In this document: positions 10,171-21,439 of the stretch, piece after piece
Position numbering within the stretch: position 1 is the first letter of the stretch
Layout: the number at the start of each line of letters is the position of its first letter
DNA from: Mactra quadrangularis
Lineage: Eukaryota > Mollusca > Bivalvia > Venerida > Mactridae
DNA length: 64,000 nucleotides
Assembly: GCA_025267735.1 (NCBI GenBank)
Contig: CM046298.1
Coordinates: 43,436,883 to 43,500,882 of the forward strand
Direction of reading: 5' to 3'
Notes under the pieces: generated by a model
Told to the model about the DNA's origin: nothing
Seen by the model: only the letters and a program-made list of their open reading frames with translations
Databases searched by the model: none
Position numbers and translations under genes: made by a program

Positions 10171-12597
10171 TTAGTTTTGGCCTAAAACAGTTGCTCTTAA
10201 TTTTGTTGCTTCCTTAATAAAAATTGATATATTCCTTAATTTCTTTTTATTTTCCGAGTTTAAAAGTTTGACAAATTTGTGAGATGTTGGCCATGAAAAT
10301 TTACCTAGATATTTTATTCTTAATTCAGTATATAGGGGACAACATAATAAAAAATGAAATTCTGTTTCTAGTTGGTTTAAAGAACAAACTTTACAGACCC
10401 TATTTTCTCTCGGTAAATTTTGGGATCGTCCGGTTTCGATATTAAGCGAATGTGAGGATAATCTTAGACGAGAGATTTGTATACGAAGTAAATCTTTATC
10501 AATCAACAGTAAGTAATTCGAAAATGTAAATTCATTTTTTAATTTATTGTATACACTAAGACGTGGCATAGTATTTTTACTTGAATTCCAATCTTGGATA
10601 AATTGATCGCGCAAACGACATTTAAGGGAAGGGAGATAATTAAAATTCGGATCAAAGTTTAGATATATATTTCTGTATCCTAGGTTTGAAATAAGTTTAT
10701 TTATATTATGTGCCCATGTATTTACATTGTTTGACTGACATTGTTCATTATATAATTGATAAATAACGGAGGATTGATTTGACATTATTTTAATCCAGAA
10801 TTTGACAGATCTTTCTAAAGCTTTAACGTATAGAGGTAATCTACCAAGTTCTCCGAGGACTGCTAGATTTGGAGTACTTGTACGAACGCCTAACACTTTT
10901 TTACAAAATTTATAGTGTAACTTATCAATTTCTTTATACTGAAAAACCCCCCATAATTCAGACCCATATAGTAAAATTGGAACGACTAAAGAGTCAAATA
11001 AATCAAGTTTCGTTTTTATGTTTAAATGTATTCTATCGAAAATCATTAATAAATTATTATACGCTTTTAAGGCTTGGTCCGAGAGCGTTTTTACAGCATG
11101 TCTAAGATTACCATTACTATGGAAGTGTATTCCAAGATACGTAAAATTATCAACGATTTCAATCATTTCATTTTCTATGAAAAAACGTTCGTTATGTAAT
11201 TGTTTACGTTTTTCAAAAATGCAGACTTTTGTTTTATTCACGTTAATTTTCAACCCCCATTTTTTTGAGTAGTCATGAATATTATTAATTTGTGATTGTA
11301 GACTTTGAGGACTTGTAGTAAACAGTACAATGTCGTCAGCGAATAAAATAAGATATATAGATAAAAGTTCTAGATCAGTTTCTGTTAAAGAATCTAGATT
11401 AATACAGTTAGAAATATCATTAATGAATAAAATGAACAATAGTGGCGAAAGAGGTTCTCCTTGTTTCAGACCAATCGAAACTTCAAAATAATCGGACAAA
11501 TTCTGGTGAGACGAAACTTTGACACATGATTTAACGACGTTATACATTGCCTTAAGCATTCGTAGTACTTTACAACTTAGACCTAAGTCCAATAGCTTTA
11601 CCCATAAACCATCACGTATGACAGTATCAAATGCCCGTTCATAATCAACGAAGACGCACCATAGTTTATTATTTTTTGCTAATACTTTTTGAATAACGCT
11701 ATGCAGAATAAAGACAGCATCCACAGTTGATTTATTGTCCCGAAATCCAAATTGCGATTCGTTAAATATATGTTCGCTTTCACACCATTTATTTATTCTA
11801 TTTCTTAATATAAGAGAGAATATTTTTGCAATAACATTCATAAGAGTTATAAAACGATAATTTGAGGGGCAACAAGGGTTTCCTTTCTTAAAAATAGGTA
11901 CTATGACCCCTTTGCACCAGCTGTCTGGATACACCCCCTTGTCAAATATATGGTTAAAAATAGTACAAAGAAATGGCGAGATAAAATCCCGAGCGTCAAT
12001 AAAAAAATCGGCCACATTATTAAACACGTCACTGCTTTTGTTTCTTTTTAACTGTTTAATCGTCTTAGAGACTTCATCGATTGAAATAGGATCGTCTAAT
12101 TGATTAATGCATATTTCCTCATCCCGGGATGAGATGTGATCATTAATATCGAAATCAGAGTTAGTCAGATTCGAAACACTTTCTAAATGTTTGAAAAAAT
12201 CGTCCAGACCTACATGAGAGTTATTAGATTTAACATTTTTATACTTGTTAATATATTTCCAGAATTTTCTTGGTGAAGTTTTACTTGCCTTCATAAGTTT
12301 AGATTTCTCTTTTGAGAAGAATATGTTCTTAGATTTACGTTTAATTTTAGCAAATTTAGATCTATTCTCTAAAAATAACTTTTTATTGTTTTCCGATGGG
12401 TTCTGTTTAAAATTTCTTTTACATTCAAAAAATATACTTTTAGCTCTGCGGCATTCGGCATTAAACCATTGTGTATTTGCCTTTCTTGGTTTATATTGAT
12501 TTGAGCAGGTTTTCCCGAAATGTGCATAGGAAATTTTATAAACAGTGTCAGTAAAATCTTTCATACAACTGTCAATATCGGGATTGGCAGACGACAA
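10171..12597 (-). CDS. LINE reverse transcriptase part
   Basis: About 808 residues. Reverse-transcriptase blocks appear in order: IVPIFKKGNPCCPSNYRFIT, ESQFGFRDNKSTVDAVFIL, the first catalytic motif CVFVDYERAFD, GLKQGEPLSPLLFILFINDI, the catalytic box LILFADDIVLF (F-A-D-D) and YLGIHFHSNG. A thumb region and a C-terminal C-x2-C...H-x4-C motif (CKVCSLNQLETEFHFLLCC) follow. The protein copies element RNA into DNA at a nicked target. It lies in frame with the endonuclease at 12637-13467, separated by one TAA and 13 codons, so the element was one ORF that is now split by a single stop. Confidence 0.88.
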   Translation of the reverse strand: MSSANPDIDSCMKDFTDTVYKISYAHFGKTCSNQYKPRKANTQWFNAECRRAKSIFFECKRNFKQNPSENNKKLFLENRSKFAKIKRKSKNIFFSKEKSKLMKASKTSPRKFWKYINKYKNVKSNNSHVGLDDFFKHLESVSNLTNSDFDINDHISSRDEEICINQLDDPISIDEVSKTIKQLKRNKSSDVFNNVADFFIDARDFISPFLCTIFNHIFDKGVYPDSWCKGVIVPIFKKGNPCCPSNYRFITLMNVIAKIFSLILRNRINKWCESEHIFNESQFGFRDNKSTVDAVFILHSVIQKVLAKNNKLWCVFVDYERAFDTVIRDGLWVKLLDLGLSCKVLRMLKAMYNVVKSCVKVSSHQNLSDYFEVSIGLKQGEPLSPLLFILFINDISNCINLDSLTETDLELLSIYLILFADDIVLFTTSPQSLQSQINNIHDYSKKWGLKINVNKTKVCIFEKRKQLHNERFFIENEMIEIVDNFTYLGIHFHSNGNLRHAVKTLSDQALKAYNNLLMIFDRIHLNIKTKLDLFDSLVVPILLYGSELWGVFQYKEIDKLHYKFCKKVLGVRTSTPNLAVLGELGRLPLYVKALERSVKFWIKIMSNQSSVIYQLYNEQCQSNNVNTWAHNINKLISNLGYRNIYLNFDPNFNYLPSLKCRLRDQFIQDWNSSKNTMPRLSVYNKLKNEFTFSNYLLLIDKDLLRIQISRLRLSSHSLNIETGRSQNLPRENRVCKVCSLNQLETEFHFLLCCPLYTELRIKYLGKFSWPTSHKFVKLLNSENKKKLRNISIFIKEATKLRATVLGQN

Positions 12598-12636
12598 AGT
12601 TTGTACTATATTTTCAAAATCCTGGCGATGATTTTC

Positions 12637-13560
12637 TTAATCACCCAAGAATGAACCAACATTGCCCGAGTCCCAGATGATCTTATCGTAAGAAAAGCCA
12701 TTATTATTATTAGTGGAACAACTGTTATACGACAGATTAAATGTAACTGGACAATGATCCGAAAATTCATTTATGTCATGAACATACATTGAAGATACTA
12801 AATAAAAATTTTCATGCCTGGTGATTACATAATCAACAGTACTAGATACCGGTTTGTTTCTGTATATGGAATTGAAAGTACAACGACCATCTTCAAGTCT
12901 ACCATTCAATAATAAAAGTTCATTCGTTTTACAAAGATTTAAAAGTTTTTGACCGTAACTGTTTACAGTAGGATCACTGTTTTTACGCCGTAATAACTCA
13001 GGCGGGATAGTTGTAGCAGACGGCATATCTACGTATCGATCAAGATTAATATTAGTCACGTGATCGGGTAAAACGCCCGTCCGTGAGTTAAAGTCACCTG
13101 TTACATAAACGAGACCTTGTTCATTATAATGGCGAATATCATTATTCAAAACATCAAAAAAATCAAAATCGTAAAGGCTCGAATTAGTGTTTGAATAAAC
13201 ACAAGAGTTTTCAGGTGGAATATAGCATAAGCATATATACATATCCGAATCATAGTTAGTTAGCGAACGATCTATTTTAAACCACAAAATGCCCTTACTA
13301 TTATTACTAACGAGTTCAATATATGAGCTATATTCCTGTTTAAAATACACTATTAAACCTCCACTATGCCGTTTCGCAGAACGGCTTGATTTCGGACGTG
13401 GGCATGTGAAATGACAATAACCATCAATATTTACATTGGACAATGTAGAATTCCAAGTCTCAGTCAACAGTATTACATCATAATCACTGATAAAGTTTAA
13501 AAAATCACAGTCATTTAATTTAGACTTGATACCATGAATATTCCATAGTAGAAAAGAGAG
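12637..13560 (-). CDS. LINE APE-type endonuclease part
   Basis: The frame is open from about 13560 (upstream in-frame TAG). It begins with WNIHGIKSKL, then LLTETWNS (conserved Glu), SGGLIVYFK, VTGDFNSRTG (Asn of the catalytic site) and ends with SDHCPV (the Asp-His pair). These are the AP-endonuclease-like landmarks that nick target DNA for LINE insertion. The frame ends with a premature TAA at 12637-12639. Confidence 0.85.
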   Translation of the reverse strand, partial: LSFLLWNIHGIKSKLNDCDFLNFISDYDVILLTETWNSTLSNVNIDGYCHFTCPRPKSSRSAKRHSGGLIVYFKQEYSSYIELVSNNSKGILWFKIDRSLTNYDSDMYICLCYIPPENSCVYSNTNSSLYDFDFFDVLNNDIRHYNEQGLVYVTGDFNSRTGVLPDHVTNINLDRYVDMPSATTIPPELLRRKNSDPTVNSYGQKLLNLCKTNELLLLNGRLEDGRCTFNSIYRNKPVSSTVDYVITRHENFYLVSSMYVHDINEFSDHCPVTFNLSYNSCSTNNNNGFSYDKIIWDSGNVGSFLGD

Positions 13561-13784
13561 TAGTTTTGTGTCACTGTCCTAGTGAGAACCACTGCTATTA
13601 AGCAAGTGTACAGTGAACGTTTGATTGTTAATGTACAGTTTATCGTATACTAATTTAGCATTTTTATTTTGTTGTTTACTTTTCATGTTGTTTTCATGTT
13701 TGTAATGTTTTCATAACACATGTCACGAAAATAAGTAATTTACTTACTTACTTATAGTTTGAATTATTAGTATCATTAATAGCT

Positions 13785-13845
13785 GTCGGCGCGATATGAC
13801 CTTTCTGTGTTGGTGCGCCGTAAAACCCAAACAAACAAACAAACT
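13785..13845 (+). repeat. Short retroelement tail fragment
   Basis: Contains GGCGCGATATGACCTTTCTG, a matching GGTGCGCCG (weak hairpin) and an AAACCCAAACAAAC tail of repeated AAAC. It looks like the 3' end of a SINE or LINE and lies between the two head-to-head LINEs. Confidence 0.5.
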
Positions 13846-13873
13846 TATTTCAGTACGTGTGTAAAACTAGGGT

Positions 13874-14592
13874 ATGCAATTAATCGATTTGAATAATATG
13901 CTTTTAGCAATTTTCAAATTTAGTACTGTATTGATCGATTTATATTGCTACAGCCGTATATATGACATAGTTTTCTTGTGTGAATCTTGGACAAGCTCTG
14001 ACTCGGATGTTGATATTGATGGGTTTTCATGCTTTAATTTCCACAGAAAATTTAGACATAAACGTGCTAAAAGAAACAGTGGAGGTATTGTTTTATATGT
14101 GAAAAATGATATAAAAGATGGTGTAACTGTTGTAAAAAATAATTTTGACACTATAATCTGGTTAAAACTTGATAAAACATATTTTCATTTAGACTATGAT
14201 ATATAAGTATGTGGTTTATATATATGGACTGATGACTCGCCTATTAATGTTGTATATGATAGGGATTTATTTGATATTTTAGCAACTGATGTATCTTACT
14301 TTCAGGAGTTAGGTAAAATATTCATAGCTGGAGACTTTAATTGCAGAGTTGGAGTAAAGGCTGACTATATACAACATGATAACATTGTTAATAATTTAGA
14401 TCCTGATGAATATGTCCCAGATACACCACTTGTACGGGCCTCTGATGACAAAATATGTAACGCGCGCGGAACCCGTTTGTTAGATTTTTGTAAAGCTAAT
14501 TCATTACGTATTGTTATAGTAGGTTAGGTGACAGTCCAAATTCTGGGTCGTACACATATTTTTCTACGCATTCTTGTACTACAATAGATTAT
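13874..14592 (+). pseudogene. Broken LINE endonuclease
   Basis: The first frame (13874-14206) has FLCESWTSS (conserved Glu) and RNSGGIVLYVKND and ends at a TAA. The next part in another frame (about 14210-14520) has FIAGDFNCRVGV and a RGTRLLDFCKAN motif. A second break near 14525 precedes GSYTYFSTHSCTTIDYVLTH. Confidence 0.75.
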
Positions 14593-15990
14593 GTGTTAAC
14601 GCATAGTCACAATTTTTCATTGTTAAAATCTTTTATTATTGAACCATTCAACATGTTTAGCGACCACGCACCTTTATTGTATACATTGAGGATTAATACG
14701 TCAAAATACGAGTACGTTGAGAATGTTAATAGTTCTCAATCAACAAGTCATACTTGTTATAAATGGTCGGATGAGTTTAAATCATGTTTTCGTCGTGATA
14801 TCATATCCAAGTTGCAAGTTTTTAACGATTTATTCAATAATGTTGATATCTCCGATCCTCTCAGTATTGATAGATTAGTAAACGGATTTTCAACAGTTAT
14901 AACAGAGTGCGCTGATACATATTTCAAAAAAGAATTTAAAAATGACAATTCTTCTACTTGTTCCCGAAAGTATGATAGTCCGTGGTTCGATTTCGAATGT
15001 CGACTTGCCAAGAATGAATATCTAGGTGCGTTGTCTAGTTTCAATAGACTTAAGAATGATGTAAATAGATCTATACTATGTAGCAAGAAAAAAACATACA
15101 AGCGATTAGTTAAACGCAAAAAGTATGAATATAAGCTCAAAAAGTCGTCAGAACTAGTTAATCTTCGTACTAAGAGTCCACGTGAGTTCTGGAATCATTT
15201 TAAAGGCAAAAAAAGTAATAAACCTTGTTGCATTGATACTAATGAACTGAAAACCTATTTCTCGAGTCTGTTAAATAATATACGTTCTGTACAACTACCG
15301 GAAGTAGAAAATCTCGTTAATGACCCGCCATTTAACCAAAGTAATTCAACTTTCGATTGCTTAAATGTTCCAATCTCTACAGATGAGGTAAGGGCAGCGG
15401 TTAAAAATTTAAAACGTAATAAATCTTCATGTCCGTCTGACAATTTACTCAACGAATATTTCATTGAATGTTTGGATATTTTGGTAGGTCATTTAACAGA
15501 TCTTTTTAATATTGTCTTTAATTCTGGATATTTCCCGGAATTATGGGCACATGGTTACATCGTACCTATTTACAAAAAAGGTCAAAGGTCAGAAGCATCG
15601 AATTATCGTGGCGTGAGTCTTTTGAGTAATTTGGGTAAGATATTTACAAGCATATTGACAAAGAGAGTCGAGGATTGGTCTAGCGAAAATGATATTCTAT
15701 CCGATGCCCAATTTGGTTTTCGTAAGGGGCCAAGCACAGTTGATGTTGTCTTTATACTTCACTGTATCATCCAAGAAGCTTTATTATCAAAATTGAGACT
15801 CCCATGCGCGTTTATTGATTTATCTAAAGCATTCGATTACGTATACAGGAATGCACTATGGTACAAACTATTTCATTTAGGCTGTGACGGCAAAATACTT
15901 ACAATTTTTAGAGGAATGTATTCTATAGTAAAGTCTTGCGTTCGTAACTGTGGTACTCTATCTGATTTTTTGACATTTCTATTGGACTGA
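14593..15990 (+). pseudogene. LINE endonuclease end and reverse transcriptase N-terminal half
   Basis: Starts with the end of the endonuclease (MFSDHAPLLYTL, the Asp-His pair) and continues into reverse transcriptase: GYIVPIYKKGQRSEASNYRG, DAQFGFRKGPSTVDVVFIL and CAFIDLSKAFDYV (first catalytic Asp). It breaks off at about 15970; the next block resumes in another frame. Confidence 0.8.
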
Positions 15991-16245
15991 GACAAGGTCA
16001 AAACAATTCACCAATATTATTTTCTCTATTTATTGACGACCTCGAACTATTTCTGCAAGACAAGCCTGGTTGTGGACTAACAATGAAAGAGCTATGTTTA
16101 GTAATATTACTTTTTGCCGATGACATGGTGATTCTTGGCAATTCCGTTGAGGATTTACAAACAAGACTTGATATTCTGTATGAATATTGCAATAAATGGG
16201 GTTTAGAGGTGAACATCGATAAAACAAAAAATACTTGTATTTAGA
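15970..16245 (+). pseudogene. LINE reverse transcriptase catalytic block in shifted frame
   Basis: Carries GLRQGQNNSPILFSLFIDDL and the catalytic LLFADDMVILGNS box, then WGLEVNIDKTK. A stop after NTCI (about 16240) marks the next frameshift. Confidence 0.75.
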
Positions 16246-16296
16246 AACAAAGGACCGATTAAACGTAATGAAACCTGGAAATATGGTGAAAATACT

Positions 16297-17319
16297 TTGG
16301 AAGTAGTTGACGATTTTAACTATTTAGGGGTTGTTTTTAATTACACAGGCTCTTTTGTTTTAAATAACCAATATATACATGGAAAAGCTATCAAAGCATT
16401 AAATGTCCTTATGAATAATATGTCTAAGTATGATATCCAGCCAAAAATAGCTCTACAACTATATGATGCATTTGTCGGGTCTATACTGAGCTATGGAAGC
16501 CCTGTATGGGGATTCACTAAATCTAAAGACTTAGAGAGGATACATCTGCGTTTTTGCAAGTATGTTCTCGGGGTACGTCAAAATGCTTGTAACGCTGCGG
16601 TGTATGGGGAGCTTGGGCGATACCCAATGTACATTCATAGATATATACAAATATTAAAATACTGGTTTAAGGTTAAAGACTCGAGTAATATTATTCTTAA
16701 CTCTATGTATAAATTATCAAAGGATCGTTGTGACAACGGCTACAAGTCTTGGGCTCTAAATGTAAAAAAAATACTAGATGAGTTTGGATTTTCAGATGTA
16801 TGGACATCTCCGTCATCATACAATGAAAAAAAGTTTATATGTGAATTTAAACAAAGAGTTTATGACTGTTTCTTGCAGAAATGGCGATCTGATGTGAATA
16901 ATAGTCAAATTTTGAGCACCGTTTACTCTCATCTCCATGAAAATTTTGGTATGGCGAACTACCTTTCAATTTTGAATAACCATTTTTATAGATCAAATTT
17001 AGCTAGAATACGTATATCTGCTCATCATTTAAGAGTACAGACTGGTAGATATGGGCAAAATCGAATTCCAAGAAATGAACGGTCGTGCTTTTTATGTGGT
17101 TCTTCGGAAGTCGAAGACGAGTACCACTTTATTTTGATTTGCTCTAAATTTGCTGATATACGAAAAAAATATATCGATTCATATTACTTTAAAAAGCCAA
17201 GCATGTTTAAACTCATCACTTTATTGAACCAAGATGACAAAGTTATACTCTCAAATCTCTGTATTTTTTTAAAATTTGCACTTCAAAGAAGAAATAGTTT
17301 AATAGGCACTATTACTTAA
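16297..17319 (+). pseudogene. LINE reverse transcriptase C-terminal part
   Basis: Begins with VVDDFNYLGVVFNYTGS and continues through the thumb region (YDAFVGSILSYGSPVWGF, FCKYVLGVRQNACNAAVYGE) to the C-terminal CFLCGSSEVEDEYHFILIC motif. It closely parallels the C-terminal half of the 10171-12597 protein. Confidence 0.8.
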
Positions 17320-17640
17320 TGAATCCATTGTTGTTGTTTGTATAATAATGAGATCTACTTTTGTATGTGTTTTTTGTTCTTTTAATGAAGTACTTGTTTT
17401 TATGAATGATGTCATTCCTCCAAAACATTTCCTACAAAACATTTGATCCAAACTTTCTCATTACTATATTATGTATGTAATTTTGATCATGTATTAACAC
17501 ATTTTGATCGTCATCATGTGAACTAACTCATTTTATGTAATTACTTATTTACATTTGTATATACATAACATGACATTGTAATTGTACATGACAAGATGTC
17601 AAAATGACATAAGTTGAATAAAAATATTCTATTCATTATA

Positions 17641-18631
17641 TATTCTCATACGGATTTAAGAAGACATTTATAGTCACATAACACCTTTATTTAGCAAAAA
17701 AAAAACGACGCTGAGCATGCCTGTTGCCTTTAACAATATTCATGGCAAACACCATGAACATTAGCCTCAATGCCATTCTAAAATAAATATTTTGAATTCA
17801 GTCATAAAAATGATCAACATTTAGAAAGATCGAAAGAAACAACGAATGCCGTTTTTGTATACATAATTATTTAGAGGAACGTTTTAAACGCTCCATGCGA
17901 ATCTAGCGGCAAATCAGTTAGTGTATTCCGTTTTTTATAAACTTCAGCTAAAAGAGTTTGAACATTTGATAGGGTCAATACAGCAATTAAAAAGTTCGAC
18001 GCTTTTATATATTGTAAAGACAATATTCCAAAGAGTTTGATACGTTCATAACCATCGACTGAATCTTACTTTTAACTAAAAAAAGGTAGGATGGACAACT
18101 TAGATCTTCGAACTCTTTTGAAAACTCTAGAAAAAGACTTTAGAACTTAAGCTTGTCGTCTTATCAAACGGCTGCAATACAGATTCATCTACTCAGATAT
18201 GTTTTGCACATTTTATAAGAAATATTGCTTGGCCTAGCTATATCAATACAGCGAAAGAACACAACGTTACCTTTGATTTCTATCTGTAATCAAATGAATG
18301 CCAAATTTATTCACCTACGTGCACCGACAAAAAGTTATCTATCGTTTATTATCATTATTATAGTAATTCTCATACATTTAAATCTCCAAGGCCTACGAAT
18401 CTCATGACAACTAATAAATACAGAAAAGTATGTACAGCTGTATAGGAATGCTTACGTCTGAAGCATATTTTCATCTAAACAACATCTATTTAAATGATAC
18501 TTATTTATAGCAACAGTTAAATGTTGAACTAATTTGAATAATCTTCTGCGTAATTGTGACCCACTGACTGTGGCATTAAGTCATTTATTCTCTATTATGG
18601 ATTATGTACTCTAAGTATAGCGCAGCACAAC
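17641..18631. other. Intergenic, no gene seen
   Basis: AT-rich sequence with only short chance frames; no splice-consistent exon, RNA gene or recognisable repeat. Confidence 0.5.
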
Positions 18632-19109
18632 TAAGGCTGTAGATCGTTGAGCAAATGGTGATCCGATCCGAACCAGGATTCGCGGTAACGATTCTCTAGT
18701 CGAACCACAAATCACTAGTTAAAGAAAGAGCATACAGGAATTCATATACATAACACACACACATACATGTATATTATAAATATAACAATTGTAAATACAA
18801 CAAAATAAGTGAAGTACAGCAGAAGCTGTTATTACATAGAAAGGCATGTAAGAGACTCAGAAGAGGATTTTCGCGTGTGCCGAAAATGTACGCGATTTTC
18901 GAAATAATAGAGGTGCGCAAAGTATGTAAATTAATGTTTTCATTTGTTGTGCAGCTCATTGTCAATGGTAATTATAGCTGAAAAGTTTCTTTTTCTTTTT
19001 AAAAAAAATTGATCGCGATCCGATGATTCGAGAAGTGCCGAATTTTCGTACTCGATTTTCTTCTCGGGATCGCGAATATCCGAGTACTTGGATACTCGCA
19101 ACTGCCCTA
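18632..19109. mobile_element. hAT-like MITE, 8-bp target duplication
   Basis: The ends TAAGGCTGTAG and CAACTGCCCTA are imperfect inverted repeats. AGCACAAC flanks the element on both sides (18624-18631 and 19110-19117). An 8-bp duplication is the hAT signature. No transposase frame. Confidence 0.7.
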
Positions 19110-19117
19110 AGCACAAC

Positions 19118-21128
19118 CCACCATAGTCAGTCAGTAACTATTGTGCTTACGATAGTCAACATGCACTGTTACGTTCCCTTTGCAACTCAATAAATACTCT
19201 AACGCTTATTCATAAAATGACGAGTGAAACTTTCAAGCGATGCATAGGAGAGTACATACGCGGTGATAATACCACGTGACCATGGCGTCACAAATGCAAC
19301 TATTTAAAGTAGAAAAAAGTTAGGAGTCCGCCTCAGATATTTAAGAACTGTAATTTAATTCTTGTCAGATTTCTATGATACCTATGCGAGACAAAGCAGA
19401 AAAGTGTACTAGTATATTGGTCGCTGCGCATCACATCTCCAATGCCAGTTTAATACTTTGTGCAACACACCAAAACACCACTAAATTCACTTCTGATCCC
19501 GTGAAATTTGATTGTTAACCGTAACCCATTCACACAAAAATGTAGTCGTTCCGCAAACTAGAGCATTTTCATATTCTTTGCATAGAGAGTTCTGCGTCAA
19601 ACAGTCACAATTAGTCGGCTAGCCGGGAAGTTTTAAAAAAGGGAAAAAACATACTTGTAGTCATTGAATCCACTGCTTGTCTCTTTTCTCATATTTTGCT
19701 GACAAAAAACAACAAAAAAGAACGTATGCACATTACGTGACCATATACCCTGGTTTGTATGGTATCAATTTAAAAGTGTAAAATGACGCAGAACGTTTGA
19801 TTTTTATGACCTGATTTATGATGATCCCACATTTTTCTATCCCAGTAGAGTATAACCATGTCATTGATGACGTCATAATGTATAGTTCAATCTTTTTTAT
19901 GATGGATAAATACATTTATGACTTGTGTATTAGTGAGTATATAAACAAGCACATCAACATGCCTGTTTCAGAAAGTGTCTTCATCTCTTGTATTTTTTTT
20001 GTGGAAATTGAATCAGCAGGTAAGAAAAGTGTTCATTTATTTTTCGGCGTAGCTGTCTAAGCTAATTTTCGGAATACCCAAACTATTTATAAAATCTCTT
20101 TCTGTTGGACAATTGCAAAATTTTCTCTGGCAACGTAAGAGAATGCTCCAATAATATTGGTTAAAAATAGCAAAATAGACTAAAAAAGGGTTTCTCCGTA
20201 ATCGTCAAATTTTGAAAATCAAAATCAATCGGTGGTGTTATCATAAGCGTTATAGATGATTTCTGGTGATTCGTGGCTAACTGCCAGATGAACGCGACTC
20301 GCCATTTGGGCAAGTAAAATTTCCACTGTCGCAAAACCGGGCTGGAAGGGGAATATTATTTCTTTAGTTGAAAGTTAGCTGTTACTTTTCTCCACGCATG
20401 CAGTGGCCAACCGGTTCACTTATAAAGCAGAATTACTCTAATTGGTATCACCAACTTTCGTGTGGTATTATATACCTACGTGTTAATGATATATGGTCAC
20501 GTGATATTAATAATTTTCACAAACTCTGGTTTTCGCCTATATATTCCAACAACAACCAAAACAAAAAGAAACAAATAGTGCATAAATTACCACTATTTTT
20601 TGTCTGAGATGCTAACGTTATTAGCACGTGTGTACAATCGGAATTATATGTACAAATTATTTTTGCACTTAATCTAGTTTACCGCTGGATTTATGTGACT
20701 AAAGACCATGGACACTAAGTTCGCTCTAATGACATCAATAATCATTCGCTACGAATATCCTCGGACATATTAATAGTGACCATTCGGAACTCCTCGGCCA
20801 TTCACTACGAAGAACCTCGGACATATTTAGTCGTCATTTTGGAACTACCTTTGCGTCATATGGTCGAAGAATTACTTTAACCGGAGTTGAAGTAAACGAT
20901 ACACGATAGTTAAATGTTTTGTTTTAGTGAATAAATTTGAAAACCACTGTTCAATGAAATCGCTGAACAATATTCAGTCAAATATATAGCATAGAAATAT
21001 GTAATATAACATAGAAACACAGAGCCTTGTGTGTATTCTACAAGAAATATTTTGCATAACCGCTATGCGCTTCGTCTCGCGTATGAAGTAAAAACCCGAT
21101 ATTTTTGGTAGACCCCTAACGAATCCTT
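19118..21128. other. Intergenic, upstream of the A/B precursor gene
   Basis: No convincing exon. A loosely repeated motif around CCTCGGACATATT occurs at 20758-20840 within a patch of related sequence. Promoter elements could not be assigned. Confidence 0.4.
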
Positions 21129-21159
21129 CCGAGATTATTCATTCAATGAATGGTCTCGG
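21129..21159. promoter_or_regulatory. 31-nt near-palindrome upstream of the precursor gene
   Basis: CCGAGA and ATTCATT on the left are mirrored by AATGAAT and TCTCGG on the right around a 2-base centre. It lies about 215 bp before the first coding exon. It could be a binding site or a transposon scar; role unproven. Confidence 0.35.
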
Positions 21160-21374
21160 CGTTTCGAATCATGAATGAAAAATTTGACTTAATATGTTTT
21201 AATAACAGTAAATTCTCGTAACATAATCCATGACATTTTCTCCTTTTCTGTTTCTTTACGATTTTTCAGACTGTTTGTTGTGTTTTTACAAATGTGTTAT
21301 AATTATTCCCGGACTAACTTCAATAACATACCCAATTGTGCACATATTTCATTGTTTTATTTTAGAGCTTCGAC

Positions 21375-21439
21375 ATGAATGTACGGATCATACTTGTGTT
21401 GGTAATTTCTGTTACCATGGTGTCCTGTTTGCCCTCCAG
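21375..21439 (+). CDS. Exon 1: signal peptide
   Basis: ATG at 21375 and 21 codons plus 2 nt, ending at a strong AG|GTAAG donor. A TTTTATTTTAG acceptor-like site lies 9 bases before the ATG, so a 5' UTR intron is likely. Hydrophobic core IILVLVISVTMV. Confidence 0.85.

Larger units (their letters stand above)
9361..13610 (-). mobile_element. Nearly intact non-LTR retrotransposon (LINE)
   Basis: On the minus strand it has an APE-type endonuclease followed by a reverse transcriptase in the same frame, a C-terminal Cys/His motif, and an 800-bp 3' UTR that contains a 45-bp minisatellite and ends in an AATAAA plus repeated CTGAAA tail (9361-9400) rather than plain poly-A. No separate first ORF was seen. 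Its tail abuts the tail of the plus-strand LINE fragment ending near 9360. Confidence 0.85.
13870..17640 (+). mobile_element. Frameshifted non-LTR retrotransposon (LINE)
   Basis: Same family type as the neighbouring minus-strand LINE, opposite orientation, heads facing each other. Endonuclease, reverse transcriptase and C-terminal parts are all present but broken at about 14206, 14525, 15970 and 16228. The 3' UTR ends near a TTGAATAAAAATATTC motif. Confidence 0.8.
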
